The position numbers were made by a program, and so were the translations under genes. The notes under the pieces are model-generated. The model was not told the origin of the DNA. It did no database searches and saw only the letters and a program-made list of their open reading frames with translations. Positions 1 to 10,677 of a DNA stretch of 64,000 nucleotides are shown in pieces; position 1 is the first letter of the stretch; every line of letters begins with the position of its first letter. Source of the DNA: Achatina immaculata (taxonomy: Eukaryota; Mollusca; Gastropoda; Stylommatophora; Achatinidae); contig CM019718.1 in NCBI GenBank assembly GCA_009760885.1, forward strand, positions 25,394,133 to 25,458,132, given 5' to 3'.

Positions 1-215
1 TAACTTGTCTGGGAGACCACACTTTTTAACTTGTCTGGGAGACTACACTTTTTAACTTGTCTGGGAGACCACACTTTTTAGCTTGTCTGGGAGACTACAC
101 TTTTTAACTTGTCTGGGAGACCACACTTTTTAGCTTGTCTGGGAGACTACACTTTTTAACTTGTCTGATCACAATGTTTAATTTGTTTGGAAAATCACAC
201 TTTTTAACTTGCCTA
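1..215. repeat. 27-bp tandem repeat, cut by window edge
   Basis: About seven to eight copies of a 27-bp unit built from taacttgtctgggagac and cacacttttt; alternate units differ at accacac/actacac. The array starts before the window and decays from about 165 onward. No coding potential. Confidence 0.9.
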
Positions 216-507
216 AGAGATAATTTTTTCTTAAACTGTAGATGAGATCACAAATTATTTCTCCTACTCATCTGAAGTCCAGAGATCACATGAAAACTTG
301 TCAAACGAAAGTCTGGTTGTTTTAAACTAAAACTTTTTAGGAATAAATGGTCCGCTTCCTTTTGTTAGGAGGTATTCTCTCTATTGAAATACAATTTTTC
401 AGAAATACGAGGGGAAGTCACTAAGTAACTCGCAAATGCCTGTTACAAAAAACTAAATGCAACAGTAATTTGAAAACTTAAAATTTTTGAACCTACATTA
501 TTCTCCA
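216..507. other. No gene seen
   Basis: AT-rich sequence between the array and the first LINE fragment. No ORF, RNA gene or repeat recognised. Confidence 0.5.
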
Positions 508-769
508 TACTAACTAATAATGGAGATGCAATGAAGGAAATTAAAAGGAGGACATCTATCGCACTTCAGAAAGTAAAACAACTAAAGAATCTGTGGAGAG
601 GAACAGACAGAACCACAAAAATAAGATTTTTAAGGGCATCATCTTTCCCATCGCAACATATACCTGTGAGACCTGGACACTTAACAAAACAGCTGACAAA
701 CACAGAAATGCCTCTGAATGTAAATTCTACAGAAGAGTTCTTCAAATGTCATGGACACAACAAACAAAA

Positions 770-829
<60 letters not shown>

Positions 830-1048
830 AAAACAAGCTATCAAGTGGAACACAACAGGCCGAAGAAAAAGGGGCAGACCGCGTGAAACTCTGAAGAGAA
901 CATTATTAAGAGAGGCCAAGTTAACAGGCATAAAATCCTTTGTTGAGGTTGAAAGACTCGCCGAAGACAGGAAAAATTGGCGAACTACTTTGCGAGCCCT
1001 ATGTGACGTCTAACGGCACGGGAAGGATATAAGATATAAGATAAGATA

Positions 1049-1092
<44 letters not shown>

Positions 1093-1383
1093 ATACTACA
1101 AGAAGTTAATATTGAAGAAGGCCGACTAGTAAAGAGGATTAAAGAGAGAAAACTTAAATATTTTGGACACATTAAACGTCATGATAATCTAGAGAAGACC
1201 GTCTTGGAAGGGTACATAATGGCAAAAAGAAAGAGAGGAAGACCAAGGCGAAGATGGCTGCAAGACATTGTTGATGATCTGCAAATGGATTCATCAGCAG
1301 CAGGCCATCTTGCTCACAACAGAGAGGCCTACAGGAGAGCTGTTAGGAAGGCAAAGTTCAGCAAGAGACATGCAAATGAATGA
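508..1383 (+). mobile_element. LINE family A, 3' end, split by a nested LINE
   Basis: Two pieces, 508-776 and about 1086-1383, encode the C-terminal region of a LINE reverse-transcriptase polyprotein. Landmarks are [13 protein letters not shown], the WTLNKTA block, then [29 protein letters not shown] and the end AKFSKRHANE. The pieces would be continuous in an intact copy (compare 34189-34570). They are separated by AT microsatellite plus a family B 3' end. It ends in ATGA repeats, the usual family A tail. Frame breaks show it is dead. This family resembles the endonuclease-reverse transcriptase proteins abundant in gastropod genomes. Confidence 0.85.
826..1055 (+). mobile_element. LINE family B, 5'-truncated, nested in family A
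   Basis: Encodes the last about 60 residues of family B ([18 protein letters not shown], then [16 protein letters not shown], ending in LRALCDV and stop), followed by the family tail ggatataagatataagata. It lies within a family A copy and is bordered on both sides by long AT runs (778-826 and 1052-1090), so the target was the ATATAT of the family A sequence caaatatatcc. Confidence 0.85.
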
Positions 1384-1387
1384 ATGG

Positions 1388-1530
1388 AACCGTAGAGCTT
1401 AACTTCTTTGTGTTTCTCAGCTGTTTTGTTAAGTGTCCATATCTCACAGGCATATATTGCGATGGGAAAGGCGCATGCCCTTAAAAATCTTATTTTTGTG
1501 GTTTTGTCTGTTCCTCTCCACAGTTTCATA
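1388..1530 (-). mobile_element. LINE family A fragment, inverted
   Basis: Minus strand encodes LWRGTDKTTKIRFLRAC and [12 protein letters not shown], the same block as in 508-776 but in opposite orientation, directly after the ATGA tail of the preceding copy. Confidence 0.8.
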
Positions 1531-1989
1531 CAAAAACTATAAAAGAAGTCATTTATCCAAAAGACAAGACCTCTGATATAGATAAATAACGGCGAAGAAG
1601 AGGAGGATGAAGAAAATCATGATAACGTATATATCATAAAGCGCTCCCATTTCCTGGCGTGATTTAAGAGTGAGAAATTAATTGCTCATTGTTAGTCTTA
1701 ATGTCACAAAAGCGAGCAGAGTATCACTGTTTCTATTAAATCATTTATTCCTGAATTCAATTCTGTGCTATGCTAGAATGACATTTGATGAGAAGTTTTG
1801 GTAGAAAGAAACTGGAAAGAAGTAAACACAAGAAATTAAAAATAAAGGTGGGGTTAGAAATAGCGTATTTTTCATTTTATTTGGACTTTAATTAGATATA
1901 GCTCTGAACATAGATTCGTATAGAGGTGCACGATCTACAAACCCTGCCGGCGTTGCTTTGGATCGAAAGAGTTAAGACACTGATGTACT
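1531..1989. other. No gene seen
   Basis: AT-rich spacer; nothing recognisable on either strand. Confidence 0.5.
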
Positions 1990-2345
1990 TGTACTTGTAC
2001 GAGCTCCCTGTAACTGCGAGCTGTTGTTCTTTGCAGCCGATGCTGTAGAGATGTTGAGGTACAGCATCGTATCGGCATGGGAGCAGGTTATGGCAGCTAC
2101 TTTTTCAGGCTTGGAGTACAGCTAAAAAGCAGGGGGTGTGCATTGCTTCTTTGGCAGACTCCACCACCATGGGGACTATGGTGATCCCTGCCCCGTTAGT
2201 CGAGCTAGGCCTGTTACTTGCGGTAACACGGAGAGGTGGGACAGGGTCTTGGTCAGCTATGGTTCGCTAACCCTGACGATGGCTTGTCAGTTATGGGTCT
2301 TCGATTGCCTCATCGGACAGCGTCTTCACATTGATAACCAAACAA
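1990..2345 (+). repeat. Dispersed repeat family R1
   Basis: Shares ordered blocks with at least five other places in the window: ctgcgagctgttgttctt, cagccgatgctgtagagatg, a block ending tggggactatggtgatccc, and a final ggttcgctaaccctgac with a cluster of related short units. Other copies: 14445-14800, 21525-21760, 30440-30775, 40555-40895 (minus), 41590-41960. No ORF and no tRNA-like head, so the class (SINE or MITE) is open. Confidence 0.8.
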
Positions 2346-3195
2346 AATATAATAATAATAATAAATTCCAAACTGAGGGAACAACAAAGTGGATTGAAAG
2401 ATTGAACGGAAGTGACGATGAGATCAGGACATTCTAATCAATGACACTTTAATCACTGACACCTTAATCACTGACACTCCCTGATTCAGACATCCTGGGT
2501 AGACAAGCATACCTTTACAGATTTGATTATGAACATGGAAAAACCTCATAAATGACGAGATTCTACACAAATCAAAGATATCCAAATGTTCTTCTCCAGA
2601 ATGATGAGTATGATCGCGATGAGGTTAATCGGCTTTAGTTTTCTTGATTAAAAAAAAAAAGGTTGTGAATACCGAATCCGTCACCAATTAGCTGATCTAG
2701 CTCGAAAAAAAAATGGGCACCATATAAAGGTGTTGAGCAATGCTCCATATAAGGTTTAGCGATTCACGGGCGACATTTTGAATCCGTGTGGACATATATT
2801 CTCAGAAAAGAACTTCTCTCTGCAAATTTGCGTCGTTATATCGATTTATAAAGTATAACTGAAAGTTGTCACAGAAAAAAAATGCTAAAGTCCAAAGAAA
2901 TCATTAAAACAAACTAATGTAACACCACCAGTTTTTTTTTCCAGCTTTACTGTAGCTCATATCGTCAGAAAAAGGAACGGTAAAAGTAGCTATTTTATGT
3001 ATTTGTTTGTTTTTATTACCCGGCGTATACAATTTAGTGCGCGGCCGCGCTGCTTCGAGGAAACATTGACGATGAGGTTAACGTCAGGCACGACCGAATA
3101 TTTGCCCGCTTGGGAAGGGAATACTATACTTCAGTGCCCACTTGCGGCTGTAGTGCAATATGTATCAATGAGGAAAAATTGAGTATCTTGGATCA
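2346..3195. other. No gene seen
   Basis: Contains a few short aatcactgacac units near 2440-2480 and A/T runs, otherwise unique-looking AT-rich DNA. A 61-residue ORF at 2997-3182 has no recognisable domain. Confidence 0.5.
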
Positions 3196-3740
3196 CTGCT
3201 AACTAATAATGGAGATACAATGAGGGAAATTAAAAGGAGGACATCTATTGCTCTTCAGAAAGTAAAACAACTAAAGAATCTGTGGAGAGGAACAGACAGA
3301 ACTAAATAAAAATAAGATTTTTAAGGGCATGCATCTTTTCCATCGCAACATATGCCTGTGAGACCTGGATACTTAACAAAACAGCTGAGAAACACATAAA
3401 TGCCTTTGAATATAAATTCTACAGAAGAGTTATTCAAATATCATGGACACAAAAAAGAACAAATATACCCATAGTACAAGAACTTAATATTCAAGAAGGC
3501 TGGCTAGTAAAGAGGATTAAACAAAGAAAACTTAAATATTTTAGATACATTAAACGTCATGATAATCTAGAGAGGACCGTCTTGGAAGGATACATAAAGG
3601 GAAAAAGAAAGAGAGGAAGCCCAAGGCGAAAATGGATGCAAATGGATGCATCAGCAGCAGGCCATCTTGCTTATAATCGAGACGCCTTAAGGAGAGCTGT
3701 TTTGGAGGCAAAGTCTCGCAAGGGACATGCAAATGACTGA
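3196..3740 (+). mobile_element. LINE family A, 3' end
   Basis: Starts at the agga/catctattgctcttcag block and runs through the WTQKRTN, KLKYF, GKRKRG blocks to the ACTG/ATGA-like tail. Several frameshifts and an internal deletion near 3630 (the LQDIVDD segment is lost). Non-functional. Confidence 0.85.
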
Positions 3741-4924
3741 CTGACTGACTGACAGACTGACCGACTTATGGCTGTAAATAAAGAGATAGAAAATACGGCA
3801 TATACGTAAAGGTCATCCCCGCTGATATAGAGCTATGTCCAAGTACATAATGGCTATAGTGAAAAGCCAGCTTTACAAAATAAATGGCAGAGCATAGTAT
3901 CGTATGCTTAACTTCGACAAAATCGTATCTTATCTTATATCCTTCCCCTGCCGTTAAACGTCACATAGGGCTCGCAAAGTAGTTCGCTCGACAAAATACA
4001 AATCCTTTAATTCACAAATCACTGGACTTATGACATGTTCATTTTTTTTCCTCTTGCGCCGTGATGATGTTGAGAAACGATCATTTCGATGAGGTTCGCT
4101 GGCTTTCTGGTAGACCGGACATGGTATCAAGAAACGAGCCTATTGGCAGATACACTAAAATGCCACCACAGAATCCACCCGGTTAATTAAATTCACTCAG
4201 CGCACTAGCTTGTTAACAGAAACAAATTTAAATTCTGCTTCGCGAATCCCATCCTGTCAGTCAGGCATGTCCATCTTTGGCATCCATCTGTCAAACAAAA
4301 TTTAGCCTCTTATTTTAAAAGAAAAAGTCCTTTTTGTCTTCTAGTGACGGATAATAAACATTTAGACCTGGGCTGGGATATTATCTTTATCTTTCTAGTT
4401 TCTGACGACTTGAATTCGTCTACAAAATTATCATTCATATCGATTACACTCTATCAAGTCGCACATTTTAAAGTATAATTGTATGCATTTTTCAACGCAA
4501 GTAAATTTAATTAAAATTTATAATTTCCTGTCTTATAATTTATTCTATTAATACAGATATTGGAAAGTAATTTACAGTGCATAATACGATTGCAATCTCT
4601 CATACATAACTTAAATTACGCCGCTGAAAACTTCATGAATTATCACTTCCATGTTTTGCTCCATTTAGCATAATAACTGTTCAAGTTTTGGATTATTCCT
4701 GTCACAAACTGGCGTACTACTTGTCCCAGAATTCCCGACCTACGCTGGTGTCATTTCAAGCAACTTTTTTATATTTCTTGTCAGCAAACAAAACTAAAAG
4801 AGATTTTCGACATTTTGCTTCGAAACAAGAGTTTAACTGACAAAAGTAGTAAGTCTTCTAGCCACGGCGGTCATTGATATTTAATTTATCATTTGTTGAG
4901 ATTTTGATTCCGACAAATCCTTTT
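3741..4924. other. No gene; small LINE B scrap
   Basis: 3925-3992 is a minus-strand family B end (cgtatcttatcttatatcc followed by cgttaaacgtcacataggg). The rest is AT-rich without ORFs or recognised repeats. Confidence 0.55.
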
Positions 4925-5290
4925 ATTCTATTTTCTGACTGTCTGACTAATGATTTGCTGGCTGTCTGATTAACAATTTTGTGACTGTCTGACTAATGAT
5001 TTGCTAGCTCTCTGATTAACAATTTGCTGACTGTCTAACTAATGATTTGCTGACTGTCTGATTAACAATTTTGTGACTGTCTGACTAATGATTTGCTGGC
5101 TGTCTGATTAACGATTTGCTGACTCTTTGATTAACAATTTGCTGGCTGTCTGATTAACAATTTGCTGACTGCCTGACTAACGATTTGCTGACTCTCTGAT
5201 TAACAATTTGCTGACTGCCTGACTAACGATTTGCTGACTCTCTGATTAACAATTTGCTGACTGCCTGATTAACAATTTGCTGATTTGTTA
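4925..5290. repeat. 23-24-bp tandem repeat
   Basis: About 15 degenerate units of ttgctgactgtctgattaac plus aat; variants alternate gattaacaat with gactaatgat, so part of the array is dimeric. Confidence 0.85.
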
Positions 5291-5439
5291 TGCTGGAAAC
5301 TCTCAACTGTAGAGAGTGGAACAACAACACAACTCCCTATATCATCAGAGGAAGTTCCCTCCACCCCCCCCCACCCCGGTTTCATGCACGTGTTTCGGCC
5401 TTATTAAACTCCTGACAATCTGTAACTCTCATCTGTACA

Positions 5440-6700
5440 AGATATTCACCAAACAGTCTTCCCAACATCATCCCTACAAGATATCCACTATACATTCTTC
5501 CCAACCTCATCCCTACAAGATATCCACCATACATTCTTCCCAACCTCATCTGTACAAGATATCCACCATACATTCTTCCCAACCTCATCCCTACACGACA
5601 TCCACTATACAGTCTTCCCAACCTCATCTCTACAAGATATCTCTACAAAATATCCACTATACATTCTTCCCAACCTCATCCGTACAAGATATCCACTATA
5701 CAGTCTTCCCAACCTCATCCCTACAAGATATCCACTATACATTCTTCCCAACCTCATTCCTACAAGATATCCACTATACATTCTTCCTAACCTCATCCCT
5801 ACAAGATATCCACTATACATTCTTCCCAACCTCATTCCTACAAGATATCCACTATACATTCTTCCTAACCTCATTCCTACAAGATATCCACTATACAGTC
5901 TTCCCAACCTCATTCCTACAAGATATCCACCATACATTCTTCCCAACCTCATTCCTACAAGATATCCATCATACAGTCTTCCCAACCTCATCCCTACAAG
6001 ATATCCACCATACAGTCTTCCCAACCTCATCCCTACAAGATATCCACCATACATTCTTCCTAACCTCATCCCTACATGACATCCACCATACATTCTTCCT
6101 AACCTCATCCCTACAAGATATCCACCATACATTCTTCCTAACCTCATCCCTACATGACATCCACCATACATTCTTCTTAACCTCATCCCTACAAGATATC
6201 CACCATACATTCTTCCTAACCTCATCCCTACATGACATCCACCATACATTCTTCCTAACCTCATCCGTACAAGATATCCACTATACATTCTTCCCAACCT
6301 CATCCCTACATGACATCCACCATACATTCTTCCTAACCTCATCCCTACAAGATATCCACTATACATTCTTCCCAACCTCATCCCTACATGACATCCACCA
6401 TACATTCTTCCTAACCTCATCCCTACAAGATATCCACCATACATTCCTACCAACCTCATCCCTACAAGATATCCACCATACATTCTTCCCAACCTCATAC
6501 CTACAAGATATCCACCATACATTCTTCCCAACCTCATACCTACAAGATATCCACCATACATTCTTCCCAACCTCATCCCTACAAGATATCCACCATACAT
6601 TCCTACCAACCTCATCCCTACAAGATATCCACCATACATTCTTCCCAACCTCATACCTACAAGATATCCACCATACATTCTTCCCAACTTCATCTTTACA
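5440..6700. repeat. 39-bp minisatellite, about 32 units
   Basis: Units are built from cttcccaacctcatccctac followed by aagatatccaccatacatt. Because 39 is a multiple of three, several frames stay open on both strands (463 codons plus, 362 codons minus); these are by-products of the repeat, not genes. Sub-variants (tatccacta against tatccacca, gacatcc against gatatcc) occur in blocks, which points to local amplification. Confidence 0.92.
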
Positions 6701-6719
6701 AGACTGATCTCCCTCCCCT

Positions 6720-7212
6720 CCGCCTTTCCACAAACCTGTTGACCGTTCTTATACTCTGTCTTGTACCAGAAAATATTTGAACCACTTCATAATCTACGAC
6801 CTGCCCACTAGAGGCTGACACATGAAACATAAACCCCGGTTATTTTGCTGGATACAGCAGCGTCGTTACACATATTAGGCCGCTAGAGAGAGTGCTCATA
6901 ACTCTGTCTCTAGAGCTTGTACTCTCCACATTTAATTTCCTTGTTATGGACTAAGTGGTTTGTTTTGTGTACATGGTGGAGGGGTAATAGTTTATTTTAT
7001 AATGTGTTCGTTTTAGTGAAAGCTTTATCATCTATTCTACATAGGATTAGTACAGCGACGGCTGCGATGAAAGTAGTTCTAGTAGACAAGACGAAGGTGT
7101 ATGTTTTATATACCGTATACTTTCATTTCTTTTCTCTTCATTGGTTTTTTTTTCGGCCATGATTTGAGAAAAAAGTGAAAACATTCACTGTAAAGAAGAA
7201 TTATTTAATATG
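6720..7212. other. No gene seen
   Basis: No ORF with recognisable domain; ordinary intergenic or intronic sequence. Confidence 0.5.
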
Positions 7213-7681
7213 TTAACCCTTTTGCACGGCGGACAGAATTACACGTGGAAAAAAATAATTGTTTTCATTATTTGTGCGTGCGTGTGTGTGTGTGTGTGCA
7301 TCAAATGTGAACAGAGTGACCAGGCAAAGGGCAGAATCTGAGATTACTGGTCTAGTTTGTGATGTAGGGTGGCAGTGTTTTGACCTTTGCCCTCTGGCGC
7401 GTGTTAGTGCTCGATTCGTAATTTTCGCTATCACTAGATTCCTCTTCCTCATCCGCCGAATCTGAATTATCAGATATTTCAAGATGTTCGGTAATCTCTT
7501 GAAGAGGCATTGATCTTTTCTTTCCCTGATTCCTTGTCGCTTACAATGGGTGAAATGAAATATAGTAACGTCGAGCAAGGGCAGATATTCTGCCACCAAA
7601 CAATACAGAAGGAGACAGTAACAGGTCAATGCCCGCCTTTTTACAAGGAAATGTACAAACCACTGCTTCATAAAGGGTTAA
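7213..7681 (-). mobile_element. piggyBac-like internally deleted element
   Basis: Bounded by TTAA at 7213-7216 and 7678-7681, with inverted ends CCCTTTTGCACGG and CCCTTTATGAAG pointing inward. TTAA duplication plus CCC-starting ends is the hallmark of piggyBac superfamily elements. Total 469 bp, too short for a transposase (about 550 residues), but it keeps a short acidic ORF near one end. Best read as a deletion derivative: 5' end, start of the transposase gene, then a jump to the 3' end. Confidence 0.75.
7352..7510 (-). pseudogene. Remnant N-terminus of a piggyBac transposase
   Basis: A 52-codon ORF on the minus strand starting MPLQEITEHLEI and containing the acidic run DSADEEEESSDSEN. Piggybac transposases typically begin with such an acidic, Ser-rich N-terminus. 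Its place about 170 bp inside the TTAA-bounded element supports this. No catalytic DDD residues are left. Confidence 0.55.
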
Positions 7682-7884
7682 ATATGTGTTGTATTATTAA
7701 ATGGAGCAAGCAAGAAAAAGTTTCTTAATATTGACATGTTTGTATATGTCTATATGGTCACTATAAGAGTGTGAAACGATGTGACCAGTACTGTCTCAAA
7801 TCATGGACACACTGGGCAGTTCAACCAGGGGCCCCACGATTCAAACATTGTCAGTGTAACTCTTCTTTATGCCTAAATGAATGC
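7682..7884. other. No gene seen
   Basis: Short spacer between the piggyBac-like element and the Penelope-type fragment; nothing recognised. Confidence 0.45.
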
Positions 7885-8100
7885 ACAATAATAGGTCTAT
7901 TCTGTTCACGTGCTACACAGAGTGGAGGTAGGCGGAGGTATACGATGCAGGTTGAAAATGAGAGACAGAGAGATGGCAGATGGGGAGAAAATAAGTAGTA
8001 GGACATAAGAACCGGTACAATAACCCAATATTTCGGCCAGAATGCCGTCATCATGGACAACAGATAAAATGAAAAGTAAATACAGCTGGGAAAAAAACAA
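7885..8100 (-). mobile_element. Penelope-like pseudo-LTR fragment
   Basis: Carries the ccgaaatattgg block that also ends the two Penelope-like elements at 57755-58915 and 62650-63730. No GIY-YIG or reverse-transcriptase coding is seen next to it, so only the terminal region is present. Confidence 0.5.
8022..8058 (-). ncRNA. Hammerhead-ribozyme-like motif 1
   Basis: Minus strand reads stem I GTCC, one A, then TGATGA, one unpaired C, stem II GGC-(ATTCTG)-GCC, GAAA, palindromic TAT/T, then GGGT closing stem I. This matches the core order of a minimal hammerhead (CUGANGA, stem II, GAAA, short stem III, NUH). Position 3 is A rather than C, so cleavage would be weak or absent. Motif found by eye. 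Confidence 0.45.
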
Positions 8101-10640
8101 ACTAATCAGAACTCCATCCTGATTCTGCTAGACCAGAACTCAGAAACATTTTATGTTTTTTCCTCTGACTGTTTCTATTTTTATGTTTATTTTCTTTTCT
8201 TTATTAAAGTGATCGCTTTAATCGGCAATTACCAGTAAATTACCAATTTAGGGGGAAAAAATATAATATAATAAAAATAATAAAACCCATTAAGTTTTGG
8301 AGATCGTCAGTTATTGTAACCGATTTATATTATTTTAAAAAAAACACTACCAAAAAAAAAAAACTAGTAAAAGGCAACCAGTGAAATCGTTTGGATGGTA
8401 CTCGGGTCAGTGCCCTGACGACTCTCAGTCTGCACGGAGGAGGAGAATCAGCCGGTTTTGACTTTAGTACAGCAAGTGAGCATTCTGTAAATAGTAAATC
8501 TCGTAGCACATACGGTAAGGAAAACTTCACGCGAACATTTAGTTCCCGCTGATTTCTGTCAAGTGTGTTAAGTTTTACACCAAGGAAAAGGAAAGGTACC
8601 AAATGCTGTATTGAGAAAGCCTGTACTACAGAAAGTACTACACGCGTAGCAAAATACAAGTGTACCGGTTTCCACAACTGCTAGCGCCATCACTGCTCTG
8701 TTTCATGCACGTACATGAGGCATAACAACCACACGTAATCACGTAACCAGGTGAGCTGCTCTGGGATATTTTTGTGTGTTTTTTTTTAGTCTAAACATTA
8801 CTTTCATACTTTACGCCTACCTCCAAGAAACATTAGATAAACACAACATGCCGTGACCGTTTTTCTGAATGATTTTTACTTAGAACTGAAGCAGAATGAA
8901 TGATTGTTTCAGTTACTGCTTTACTCAGTCATCATTTTATGGTGTTTCTCCACAGGATGGTTTGGCTGAAACACATTTCCAGCTTCACTATTTGCGCCAT
9001 GTTAATCTCCGTTCTCTCTTGTTTATTTTTTGCCCAGTCATTGCAATTTTTTTACTGTCTATTTTCTTCACAGTTTTTGTTTTCTACTGGGTTTTGTTTT
9101 CAGTAAATTATTATATTTATTGATAACCAAAGTGTCTGTATTATTTCAGTCTTATTTTGTTTCCTCTAGCTTTTTAGTGTCTCGCTTGGTCTGGTCTATG
9201 TATCCCAGTATTTCAAGACCTCTCATATATTGTTTATTTCTAAGTTTAATGTTCTCAAGACCTCTTATATATTTCCAAGTTTAATGTCCATACTTGTGCT
9301 TAATTTGTTATTATTTACAGATGAGGGAAATAGAAAAGACCAACAAGTGTTGCATATCAACAGAGAGATAGAGAGAGAGAGAGAGAACGAGAGAAAGAGC
9401 GAGAGAGAGCGTGAGAGAGAGAGAGCACATAGTAGATTCTATAGTGACCAAAGATTAAACTAAGGGCTTATGAAAAGACTACATGGTCCAACGCTTTCTT
9501 TTAAAGGAGCAACATAATTTATCACAGACCATTTCAGAACTTCTTTTATCAGTTAATGAGCTTTGCCGTAAAAGCTACGTAGTGTGTTCCGAACAGAGTG
9601 AGCATAGAGCCTTTCCCTGGTACTTCAAAAATGTATTAAACACACACAAAAAAAACTATTCTAGGTACGGACATGTAATTTACTTTCTATTTTACCTCAA
9701 AAATATAAATCACCATTTGTTGTCCGAAGAACGCCTAACGTTTCTTACTCCATTTCTTACCACGTGTTCTCCAACAACGCTTTAGTCATCGTCACTGAAG
9801 CATCGGTTGTCCCTTCCATTCACGTCTCACTATCAGGAACCGGTGAACTTAACATCTTGTCTCTAGTTCTCCCACATCAACAAAAAGTTAACAGGGATAA
9901 TGTCTGGCGAAGCTATAGGTCATGGTATTGGACTGTCCCTCCCATGGCGAATCTGTTTCGTGATATCACAAAACACACTGAGCTTTCTCTTTCATGGACG
10001 ACATTTTGAAACTGATGATCTCATCGCTTGGTTGTAAGGAAAACTCCCGTATAGACCTCAGTAATGTCACAGAGTTCGTGTTTCTATCTAGCACAGTCAT
10101 TAAGATATGGCTTTTTCTGAACCAGGGAAGGACATCATGGTCACTCTGTGCTTTTAATTTACTTCATTTTTTTTTTTTTACATTAGTACCGCGGCCGACA
10201 AACCCTTACCCGAATTGTCCAAATCAGAAGAGTCCAGAACATTTATTTTGAGCGAAATCTGTTATTTCTTCAAGATGTAGAACACTTTTATGGAATGGTT
10301 AGTTTGTTTACTCTTCAAATGGGAATATATTAATAAGTGTGTTCAAAGACTGTATGTATATTTCGCAAATGAAAAATACATACAGTTTACCAATATGTAA
10401 CAACGTTTATTCTAATCTTTTGAAACCTTAATTTAGAGCGCAGAGATAGTATTAGATTACCTGCCCGAAAAAATATCGGGAATCTATTTTTCATATAAAA
10501 CACATTTTCATAAATATAGATGTATGCGTTAACAGTGGCCAGAAAATAACTCTCTAGAAAGGTTTGTAGCATTCTAATCTAATAGTTCAATACTTCCACA
10601 GAGAAACTGACTGAAAGAGACGACTTGGCAAAGCTTGTAC
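8101..10640. other. No gene; AT-rich flank with a GA microsatellite
   Basis: Long stretch left of the P450 gene. Holds poly-T/poly-A runs, a purine (GA)n block at 9360-9426, and no ORF with a recognised domain. A catataaaac box at about 10492 lies some 180 bp before the P450 start and could be a TATA element; this is only a guess. Confidence 0.5.
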
Positions 10641-10677
10641 ATTCCCCGAGGTCGTTTACCTGAAGAGACTTGTCAAA

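Noticed and set aside
531..1013. 160-codon ORF joining two LINE pieces across an AT run
   Set aside because: Chance fusion of family A and nested family B fragments through a microsatellite coding for Tyr/Ile.
5316..6707. 463-codon plus ORF and 362-codon minus ORF
   Set aside because: Both come from the 39-bp minisatellite; period divisible by three keeps frames open. No domain, no start context, and the composition is that of the repeat.
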